Positions 1 through 5,517 of a stretch of DNA of 21,337 nt are shown here, in pieces. Position numbers and translations under genes: made by a program. The notes under the pieces are model-generated. The model saw nothing but the letters and a program-made list of their open reading frames with translations. It was not told where the DNA came from and made no database searches. The DNA comes from Candidatus Aerophobota bacterium. GTDB lineage: Bacteria; Aerophobota; Aerophobia; Aerophobales; B3-G15. The stretch spans positions 1-21,337 of the forward strand of contig JAUWZM010000045.1 in NCBI GenBank assembly GCA_030615365.1, written 5' to 3'. How positions within the stretch are numbered: position 1 is the stretch's first letter; each line of letters begins with the position of its first letter.

Positions 1-429
1 TTTTCTTAAGTACAGGGTAAGAGTTTTCCCTTCATCTGAAAATTCCCAATCTTTGGCAATATTAGGCACTACTTTTGTAGCCGTGCGATCAAAGGCGAGC
101 ATATACTCCATGGTGTGAATTGAAGCTTCAGGCCAGAAACCGATATTTAGCATACACATGCGAAGGGTTCCCCCATATGTTCCAACCTCCTCAAATGGTT
201 TATCTACCAAAGGTTCCTCAGGAAGTCTTTCCTCTATTGGAGGGAGCTCACCGGCAGCCACTTTTAATCTGAGCATAGGAGCTTCCTGGAACTTCTCTAT
301 TTTGTTTCCTGTAGCTTCCTCATATTCTTGCAGGGTAGACCAACCCCAGTTTGTCTAAGCTAACAGTGGAGCTGCTGCTAATAAGCATAGTGCCCCACTC
401 AACAGCACAACCAGTAATTTTCGTATCAC
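1..429 (-). pseudogene. Family-5 ABC solute-binding protein (SBP1), 5' part with in-frame TAG
   Basis: This is the third copy of the solute-binding protein seen at 13902-15857 and 17305-19260. It starts at GTG 427-429 behind TAAGGAG, the same start context as the other copies. The first 24 codons give a signal peptide ending in APLLA. Codon 25 (355-357) is TAG where both paralogues have GAG (Glu), so GCA GAG has become GCT TAG. After the stop, about 118 codons stay open to the window edge and match the paralogues (TNWGWSTLQEYEE, then EEVGTYGGTLR, then SDEGKTLTLY). A strictly translated product would be the signal peptide alone. TAG ends HU, GH127, the sulfatase-like gene and SBP3 here, so general recoding of TAG is unlikely. 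It is a recent pseudogene, a read-through gene or an assembly error. The 3' part is outside the window. Confidence 0.75.
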
Positions 430-472
430 TTTTTTTCTCCTTATCGTGATTTATTTTTATATTATAATCTAC

Positions 473-500
473 CAGCCTGCCTATTTCTCACCCCCTTTGC
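473..500 (-). promoter_or_regulatory. Shared leader block upstream of SBP1
   Basis: On the minus strand this reads GGGGGTGAGAAATAGGCAGG, about 65 nt before the SBP1 start. It matches blocks ahead of SBP2, SBP3 and GH53 (consensus GGAGGTGAT..A.AYAGGCAGG). The homology with the GH53 leader continues upstream through a shared ATAAGGCCG stretch. This copy has one mismatch in the Shine-Dalgarno-like part (GGGGG instead of GGAGG). The role is unknown. The region between it and GH127 (501-585) is AT-rich and shows no clear terminator. Confidence 0.45.
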
Positions 501-585
501 GGCCTTATTTTAACTCTTTTTTGCCAGAAATATATTTTATACTAAATTACTAGCAAATTCTTCTTCTTTGTAGCTAATTCTCTCC

Positions 586-2406
586 CTATTTCTCTATCTC
601 CTGATACATATAGTATCGCTCTTTCTCTTCATATGCAAAGTAGGGCTTAAATGTTTTGCTCTTCATCTGTCCCTTTGTTTGAAAAACAAGCCCCTTATCA
701 GATACAGGTAAGATCCACGATGAAGGATCCTTTATATCCCCTTTTAAGACCCCAGCTTTATCTGCAGCTAACACTACCGGCCCATACATAAGTGCGGCAA
801 GATCAGGATGATACTTATCTACGGGAGCAAAATAAAGATCCAGAGGAAATTTTATATCAACGATATCCCCGTTATTCCATACTCTCTTGATCTTACCCCA
901 GTTACCGGATTGCCACTCACCAAGGAAGGGCTTGTCGTTAATCCTCACCGATATACTGCCTTTAACCCAAAGGGGAATCCTGAATTTTAAAGAAAACTCC
1001 ACTGGCTCTGAGGTGCCAATCTTGAAAGAAACTTTCCCTGTTTTGGGAAAATCAGTATCCTGTATAAGGGTAATGACAGATCCTGACCTGTTCCATTTCA
1101 CTTGAGAGGGAACGAAGATGTTAACATAAAGGGCATCCTTATCTTTAAAATAGATGATGTCGTGATAGTCAGTTACTGCCAGAGGATAGGTGCCAGAACA
1201 ACAGGGCCAGGCGGCAGGATAGTATCCTTTTTCTGCACCATTTACCCTATGATTAGAATAGTAGTAGGTTTTTCCTCTCCCTTTCATAGGCAGGGCAGCT
1301 CCAATTCCATTGTAGAAAAGCTTTTCTATCCAATCACCGTATATTGCCCTGCCGGTGAGGATCATAAGATAACGAGCCAGTTTAAAAGCAGCCCAGGTAC
1401 CACAGGGAGTCTCAAACATTTCCCGATGTCCTGCCTGCAAATAAAGAGAATTTCCCAAGGACCCGTATTGGTTAGCTAATCTCTCCCCGGGACCATAACC
1501 TCCAGTGGCAAAAAGCTGTGTTTCCTGTAGTATCTGGTAGGCATTCACAATAGTATCAAGATATGAAGTATCACCGGTTACTGCGTAGGCCATAGCTGCA
1601 CTGTTTAAGGAATTGATATGACTGTAGGCATGTAGCCCGGTCATAGAGTGTTTTTTCTTTGCCAGATCAGCCCACCAGTTATCATAATGCCAGAGTTTAG
1701 CGAAGTCTCGGTATACAGTATCACCTGTCAGAAGGTAGGCTCGATAAAGATTTTCCGATAAGGTATACCACTCTGCATCACGACTTTCTCCAGTCCACCA
1801 GGGAGAGTCCCCTCCTTGAGGACACTCCGGGGTTGCCGGAATCCTTCTTCGATCTAAGTTATTAATTGCCCAATCGGTAATTTTCCTGAGATACCCAAGA
1901 GATTCCTCATCGCCTGTGTATTCATAGATATCTACTAATCCTGCTACCATCTTATCAACCCCATAATGTAGCTCACCAGGATTAGTGCCGTAGAAAAAGT
2001 ATCCATCTTTCTCAATTGTTTTTTTCCATTCGCTCAAAAGATACTTAAGTTTTTCTAAGATTGCATCATCACCTGTTATCCTGTACATTCTGGCAAATGT
2101 ACTAAGCCATTGACCAAATGCATTACCAAGTGTAGTAGGTTTGTTTTTATCCTTTGATCCCCAGGGTATATCCGCAGTGTAACATCCAGTGTACCATCCT
2201 CCAAGATCTTTGCCAGGGGCACTCAATCCGGCTCTTTCACGAAAACCTTTTAGTATATCATCATTGGGAATAGCTAAAAAGTATTGCTTCATTCGATGGA
2301 ACTGTTCCTGAAACATACTTTTTTTTAATTGAACGCCACGAAAATTAAAAGGTACTATAATCTCTCCTGCTTTGAATTTTACCTTTTCTTTAACCCCAGT
2401 TTCCAT
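586..2406 (-). CDS. GH127 (DUF1680) beta-L-arabinofuranosidase-like glycosidase
   Basis: Predicted to hydrolyse terminal beta-L-arabinofuranosyl residues, as in arabinan or hydroxyproline-linked glycans. The ATG at 2404-2406 is chosen because AGGAGG lies about 7 nt upstream; this gives 606 residues. An upstream extension to 2454 lacks such a site. Residues below are numbered from this start. The (alpha/alpha)6-barrel part holds GGWYTGCYTADIPWG near 69-83 and the ATGGYGPGERL segment near 300, whose Glu308 is the likely acid/base. ETPC (Glu332, Cys335) and WPCCSGT (Cys402, Cys403) supply the zinc and nucleophile residues of the family. In characterised GH127 enzymes the first motif is ETC; here one residue is inserted. 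The C-terminal third is a beta-rich domain. No signal peptide is seen, so it probably acts in the cytoplasm on imported oligosaccharides. Family call strong, exact substrate uncertain. Confidence 0.85.
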   Translation of the reverse strand: METGVKEKVKFKAGEIIVPFNFRGVQLKKSMFQEQFHRMKQYFLAIPNDDILKGFRERAGLSAPGKDLGGWYTGCYTADIPWGSKDKNKPTTLGNAFGQWLSTFARMYRITGDDAILEKLKYLLSEWKKTIEKDGYFFYGTNPGELHYGVDKMVAGLVDIYEYTGDEESLGYLRKITDWAINNLDRRRIPATPECPQGGDSPWWTGESRDAEWYTLSENLYRAYLLTGDTVYRDFAKLWHYDNWWADLAKKKHSMTGLHAYSHINSLNSAAMAYAVTGDTSYLDTIVNAYQILQETQLFATGGYGPGERLANQYGSLGNSLYLQAGHREMFETPCGTWAAFKLARYLMILTGRAIYGDWIEKLFYNGIGAALPMKGRGKTYYYSNHRVNGAEKGYYPAAWPCCSGTYPLAVTDYHDIIYFKDKDALYVNIFVPSQVKWNRSGSVITLIQDTDFPKTGKVSFKIGTSEPVEFSLKFRIPLWVKGSISVRINDKPFLGEWQSGNWGKIKRVWNNGDIVDIKFPLDLYFAPVDKYHPDLAALMYGPVVLAADKAGVLKGDIKDPSSWILPVSDKGLVFQTKGQMKSKTFKPYFAYEEKERYYMYQEIEK

Positions 2407-2572
2407 ATAATTCCTCCTGGTATTATTTATAGTAATGTCAAAAGTTAATCCCAAAGAACACAGAAATTTAATTTTTCCCCGGATTTTTGGCTATATTTTT
2501 GAAGTTTTCTCTTAAAATACTTCGTAATTTATATGCAAAATGCGAATCTAAGATAAGCATAGGTGATTTAAA

Positions 2573-2738
2573 ATGGGATGTCAAACTCATTTGAAGAATC
2601 TGTCCATGTTAGATAAAAAAGAGATTAGCTTTACGTCTTTTTGCAATTGGGAATGCTGATAAAATTAAGGATTTTTGGTTAGAGGATTTTGGTAAACGGC
2701 TCATTTTTTATATGGAGGACGACAAATTACTTCAGTAA
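2573..2738 (+). pseudogene. Possible frameshifted small ORF remnant
   Basis: An ATG at 2573 follows AGGTGA by 6 nt and reads MGCQTHLKNLSMLDKK up to a run of six A at 2615-2620. Reading one base on, the frame from 2613 continues as RLALRLFAIGNADKIKDFW and then LEDFGKRLIFYMEDDKLLQ to TAA at 2736-2738. Removing one A from the run would join both halves into a protein of roughly 56 residues with ordinary composition. I do not recognise the family. It may be a decayed gene end, an assembly indel, or chance. Confidence 0.25.
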
Positions 2739-2754
2739 CGGCAATGTAAGCTCT

Positions 2755-2846
2755 AAAAATAGAAAAGTGGGCAGTTATTCACTTTAATATCCCGGCTGAA
2801 ATCCTATAACTAAAGCCAAAAGCTCAACCATAATCATTCAGCCGGG
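2755..2846 (-). terminator. Tandem stem-loops downstream of csp, possible terminator
   Basis: Just past the csp stop on the minus strand is a perfect 10-bp inverted repeat, CCCGGCTGAA at 2791-2800 and TTCAGCCGGG at 2837-2846, with a 36-nt loop. Further on is a weaker 6-bp stem, AAAGTG 2764-2769 and CACTTT 2780-2785. On the minus strand that second stem is followed by TCTATTTTT, a plausible uridine tract. The first hairpin alone lacks a T tract. Confidence 0.4.
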
Positions 2847-2862
2847 TCATTGGTTCTACCTG

Positions 2863-3069
2863 TTATCTTTGTTTTGTTACATTAACTGCATGAGGACCTC
2901 GTTCGCTCTCCTGTACTTCAAAGGAGACTCGATCGCCTTCTTGGAGACTCTTGAATCCATTCCCAGCAATGCTGGAGAAATGCACAAAGACATCTTTCCC
3001 ATTTGTTTGTGAGATAAACCCATAACCTTTGCTATCATTGAACCACTTGACTGTTCCTTCTTCTGACAT
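2863..3069 (-). CDS. csp: Cold-shock domain protein (CspA family)
   Basis: A 68-residue single-stranded nucleic-acid-binding protein that would act as an RNA chaperone in the cytoplasm. It has the full OB-fold signature: [15 protein letters not shown] with RNP1 (KGYGFI), then DVFVHFSSI with RNP2 (VFVHF), and the typical end GPHAVNV. The ATG at 3067-3069 is chosen because AAGGAGGTGA lies 8 nt upstream; a GTG at 3078 would overlap that site. Length is normal for the family. It is transcribed alone, with a repeat-rich region upstream and stem-loops downstream. A cloverleaf-like repeat that could carry a promoter begins about 35 bp upstream. Confidence 0.95.
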   Translation of the reverse strand: MSEEGTVKWFNDSKGYGFISQTNGKDVFVHFSSIAGNGFKSLQEGDRVSFEVQESERGPHAVNVTKQR

Positions 3070-3104
3070 ATATATCACCTCCTTCCAGTAATTTATTAGT
3101 TAAT

Positions 3105-3230
3105 TGTAATAGTTTAGCTTTTCTAAAATTCTTGTTTTCTCTGGCAATTGTAGCTGCTCCATTCATGGAGCGGTTTGTAGCTGCCCAATTCATTGGGCGA
3201 ATTTAATTCGCCGATAAATCGACAAGCTAC
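3105..3230. repeat. Cloverleaf-like dispersed palindromic repeat, copy A
   Basis: It shares a near-identical conserved arm with 13669-13767: TAATAGTTTA, then CTAAAATTCTTGTTTTCTCT, then GGCAATTGTAGCTGC. After it come back-to-back perfect hairpins: CTCCAT-TC-ATGGAG, CCCAAT-TC-ATTGGG, GCGAAT-TTA-ATTCGC and GCCGAT-AA-ATCG.C. Outer arms GTAGCT and AGCTAC can close the set into a multi-branched fold. This copy has one extra hairpin (about 27 bp) compared with copy B. On the minus strand the arm contains TTGCCA, 16 nt, TAGAAA, pointing at csp; a promoter role is only a suggestion. Confidence 0.75.
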
Positions 3231-3233
3231 TAA

Positions 3234-3262
3234 TAGTCTAATAGTCCTGTAGTCTGGTAGTC
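3234..3262. repeat. TAGTC tandem array, exact 8-bp period
   Basis: TAGTC occurs at 3234, 3242, 3250 and 3258, separated by variable triplets (TAA, CTG, TGG). Two looser units follow at 3306 (TAGTT) and 3315 (TAGTC). The array lies between two similar 14-mers, AATCGACAAGCTAC (3217-3230) and AATCGGGAAACTAC (3363-3376), as if inserted into or duplicated within the neighbouring repeat. Confidence 0.6.
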
Positions 3263-3395
3263 AAGAGAATCAAAAATCTTAAATTCAAAGCCCAATATAG
3301 CCCGATAGTTAAGATAGTCCTAAAATTGCACTACTGAGAGAAAGAACTAGTGCGACACACCCAATCGGGAAACTACATGAGATTGCTTTGACTTC

Positions 3396-3414
3396 CACAG
3401 ACAAGATGTCTGTG
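3396..3414. repeat. Hairpin CACAGACA-AGA-TGTCTGTG
   Basis: A perfect 8-bp stem with a 3-nt loop. A related hairpin on the opposite strand at 15882-15898 has the same loop but G-C in place of A-T at one stem position, so pairing is kept. Confidence 0.6.
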
Positions 3415-3642
3415 CCACCCCACACTTTGTTAGGTTCGTAATGGCAAGCGAGGAACCTCACATTTTTTCGAAAAACTCACCTGTTGCAGTTAATTGCAGC
3501 GGGTTATGACACTTCCCTCAATAATACAAAAGAAAATTTCAGGCTTTTCCAGCAGAGTTTTAGTTTCTTAGCCTGGTATTTTTTATAGAAAGTATCTTGC
3601 ATATATTTTGAGATATTCAGGGGAGATTATTTTCTCTGTCGG

Positions 3643-3660
3643 GGCAAACTTTTGTTTGCC
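3643..3660. repeat. Hairpin GGCAAAC-TTTT-GTTTGCC
   Basis: A perfect 7-bp stem with a 4-nt loop inside the repeat-rich island. No T tract follows on either strand, so it is not an obvious terminator. Confidence 0.45.
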
Positions 3661-3749
3661 GATAAGGGTAACTCTTAGGAGGGAACCCGGTCACACAAAG
3701 AGACAGCTACTCTCCACAATAAGGAATACACTAAAAATCTATACACCAT

Positions 3750-3772
3750 TAATACAATAAGAAGTTGTATTA
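3750..3772. repeat. Inverted repeat TAATACAA / TTGTATTA
   Basis: Perfect 8-bp arms separated by 7 nt, about 65 bp upstream of the -35 box for the OsmC-like gene. It could be an operator or a weak stem-loop. Confidence 0.35.
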
Positions 3773-3837
3773 TTATATCATGTTTTTTAATTACGTCAAC
3801 CCCTCGCCCCTCCTCCCCTCCGTTAGGTAACACAGAT

Positions 3838-3866
3838 TTGACAAAATTTTCTCTTGTGATTAAATA
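3838..3866 (+). promoter_or_regulatory. Candidate sigma70 promoter for the OsmC-like gene
   Basis: A consensus TTGACA (3838-3843) is followed after 17 nt by TAAATA (3861-3866), a weak -10. Transcription would start about 50 nt before the ATG at 3922. Confidence 0.5.
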
Positions 3867-3921
3867 TCTTTATAAATAAATATGTATTCAATTTCTGATT
3901 AGATTTGCCCAGGAGGCAACA

Positions 3922-4335
3922 ATGGATATGGAAATCTTTTCCCCAGGAGGGGAAAAGATTAATGCTATGTATAAAGGTTTTACCATCAAAACTGATCAGT
4001 CAAAAGATAATGGAGGTGAGGGTTCGGCTCCTACGCCTTTTGACTTATTTTTAGCTTCTATTGGTACCTGTGCGGGTATTTATGTTTTTCTTTTCTGTCA
4101 GGTACGTCATATTCCTACTGAAAAGATAAAGCTCATTCTAACTACAGAGAGAAATAAAGAAACCAGAATGGTTAGTAAGATTACTATAGAAATTCAACTT
4201 CCTCCGGAATTTCCAGAAAAATATAGAGAATACCTGATAAGAGTAGCTGGGAGATGTCCCGTTAAGAAACATCTGGGGAATTCAATTCTCTTTGATATAT
4301 ATACAAAAACAATAGAAAAAGTGGATACAAAGTAA
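3922..4335 (+). CDS. OsmC/YhfA-like thiol peroxidase-family protein
   Basis: A 137-residue OsmC-fold protein. Family members reduce organic hydroperoxides with a reactive Cys pair. Cys50 in FDLFLASIGTCAG is the likely peroxidatic Cys and Cys112 in AGRCPVKKHL the resolving one; the CPV..HL form is typical of the YhfA branch, whose natural substrate is not well defined. An additional Cys59 follows. The start is clear, with AGGAGG 5 nt before ATG 3922, although Met3 is also possible. It is the only plus-strand gene, transcribed away from csp and toward HU, and so is probably monocistronic. The 166-bp convergent gap to HU holds only a small hairpin, CAAGTA-GTTT-TACTTG at 4370-4385. Confidence 0.88.
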   Translation: MDMEIFSPGGEKINAMYKGFTIKTDQSKDNGGEGSAPTPFDLFLASIGTCAGIYVFLFCQVRHIPTEKIKLILTTERNKETRMVSKITIEIQLPPEFPEKYREYLIRVAGRCPVKKHLGNSILFDIYTKTIEKVDTK

Positions 4336-4502
4336 AATCTACCGATTGCAAACTTAATTTCTGTAAATTCAAGTAGTTTTACTTGCAGTTATTATTCAGC
4401 TTAACTCTTTCTTTTTTATTACCTCTTATCCTGCTCCCTTCTCACCTGCAATGGGTGGGACTTTTCTGGTAATTTTTGTAACTATTTCTACTTCTTCATA
4501 CC

Positions 4503-4775
4503 CTACTTTACTTTCTCTCTCAACCCTTTTCCCGGTACAAACTTAGGCACCTTCTTGGCCGGAATCTGAATAGTTTTTCCTGTTTGAGGATTCACCCCTC
4601 TTCTTGCTTTCCTCTCCATCACCTGGAAAGTGCCAAAGCCAACCAGGGTAACTTTTTTTCCCCCAGAAAGAGCATCTGCAATGGTCTCGGTTAAGGCTTC
4701 CAATACATTCCCTGTCTCTTTCTTGGTAATGCCTACCTTGCCTGCTACTTCGTTTATTAGTTCCGCCTTGTTCAT
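4503..4775 (-). CDS. hup: HU-family DNA-binding protein
   Basis: A 90-residue nucleoid protein that binds and bends DNA as a dimer. It is a textbook HU: the N-terminal helices MNKAELINEVAGKVG, the GFGTFQV strand at residues 46-52, and the DNA-clasping arm with RRGVNPQTGKTIQIPAKKVP. The intercalating Pro of the NPQTG motif is present. The length is exact for HU. AAAGGAG stands 8 nt before the ATG. It lies 81 bp downstream of the flavodoxin-like gene, and an inverted repeat in its own leader suggests separate expression. It ends in TAG, which supports TAG being a normal stop here. Confidence 0.96.
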   Translation of the reverse strand: MNKAELINEVAGKVGITKKETGNVLEALTETIADALSGGKKVTLVGFGTFQVMERKARRGVNPQTGKTIQIPAKKVPKFVPGKGLREKVK

Positions 4776-4802
4776 TCTTTTTTCTCCTTTAAGTAATCTG
4801 TC

Positions 4803-4825
4803 CTAAGTGTAGTCATTACACTCAG
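4803..4825. promoter_or_regulatory. Inverted repeat in the HU leader
   Basis: AGTGTA (4806-4811) and TACACT (4817-4822) form perfect arms around GTCAT, extended by CT/AG outside one mismatch. On the minus strand it lies about 30 nt before the HU start codon, overlapping a possible weak -10 (TAATGA) that follows TTGAAA by 16 nt. It could be an operator or an mRNA hairpin. Confidence 0.35.
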
Positions 4826-4856
4826 GCGTATACGTTTCAATTTCTTCTTGCCAGTT

Positions 4857-5297
4857 TTACTCCACGGCGTTAGCTAATTGCTCTCCCAATTTTTCACATT
4901 CAGCAATCACCCCAGAGGAAGGTTTACCCGCTGCTGCTACCTCCCCTATTTGTTTGAACTTAAAGGACTCGCAGATTCTTTTTAAACTGTTTAACCCCGC
5001 TTTTCCTCCTCCACCTGCAGAAACAAAGAGAACACAGGGTTTCCCCGTAACTTTCCCTTGGGCCGGATAAAAGGTACGATCAAAGAAATCTTTCACTGCC
5101 CCAGCCATATAGCTAAAATAATCCGGCGAGCCAATAGCAATTCCAGATGAACTAACTAAATCCTCTAAGGTTGCTTCTGTAGCTTTTTTAAGAATAACCC
5201 CTGTCGCACTTATCCTTTTTACTCCTTCTGACACTGCTTTAGCCATTTCCTCTGTATTTCCACTTTGAGAATGATAAATAACTAAAACTTTTGGCAT
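4857..5297 (-). CDS. Flavodoxin-like FMN-binding protein (flavodoxin / NAD(P)H-quinone reductase family)
   Basis: A 146-residue short flavodoxin fold. The FMN phosphate loop is HSQSGNTEEMAKAV at residues 9-22. The segment GSPDYFSYMAGAVKDFFDRTF (57-77), followed by GKVTGKPCVLFVSAGGGG, resembles WrbA-like and other small flavin reductases, in which the loop after the second strand stacks on the flavin. It would carry electrons in the cytoplasm; its partner cannot be told. AAGGAGGTGA precedes the ATG at an ideal distance. The 220-bp gap upstream to GH78 holds no gene and no clear terminator, so co-transcription from GH78 is possible but unproven. Confidence 0.85.
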   Translation of the reverse strand: MPKVLVIYHSQSGNTEEMAKAVSEGVKRISATGVILKKATEATLEDLVSSSGIAIGSPDYFSYMAGAVKDFFDRTFYPAQGKVTGKPCVLFVSAGGGGKAGLNSLKRICESFKFKQIGEVAAAGKPSSGVIAECEKLGEQLANAVE

Positions 5298-5517
5298 TTT
5301 TATCTCACCTCCTTAAAACTCAGCCTAAAATTAGTTTATTTATAAAAATAGGTCGAACTACCTCATCTTTTCTCTTTCTCTCTCTTAGATACTCTTCCGC
5401 TGCCTGTTAATTTTCCTTTATTGTCTTGGGGTGAACCTCTGTGATTGAACAGATTAGATTACAGTGATCTGGTAGACGCTCACTTCAAATTTTTTATTAG
5501 TTCAAATCACTATGGAT

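Larger units (their letters stand above)
2407..2862. other. Intergenic region between csp and GH127
   Basis: This stretch has no complete gene. Its GH127-proximal end (2431-2464) is similar to the block ahead of the GH78 gene at 8469 onward: AGTAATGTCAAAA is identical, followed by a looser CACAGA-type stretch. The middle (2573-2738) may hold a broken small plus-strand ORF. The csp-proximal end holds two stem-loops. Confidence 0.6.
3079..3921. other. Repeat-rich intergenic island between csp and the OsmC gene
   Basis: This 843-bp divergent gap has no convincing ORF. From left to right it holds the csp ribosome-binding site and leader, a cloverleaf-like palindromic repeat (3105-3230), a TAGTC array (3234-3262), a second partial repeat copy (3363-3386 with 3447-3457), a CACAGACA hairpin (3396-3414), a GGCAAAC hairpin (3643-3660), an inverted repeat (3750-3772) and a promoter for the OsmC-like gene. 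Confidence 0.7.

Noticed and set aside
355..357. TAG as a pyrrolysine codon in SBP1
   Set aside because: An SBP signal-peptide junction is not a known pyrrolysine site, the paralogues have Glu, and TAG ends several neighbouring genes. No tRNA-Pyl or PylS gene is visible.
2407..2454. Extension of GH127 by 16 codons upstream to an ATG at 2454
   Set aside because: The ATG at 2404-2406 has an excellent AGGAGG site. The extension reads through the block shared with the GH78 leader, which is non-coding there.
3105..3520. CRISPR array or tRNA-like gene in the repeat-rich island
   Set aside because: Repeat units are palindromic and of unequal spacing with no uniform spacers. The cloverleaf-like fold lacks T-loop and anticodon-arm features.
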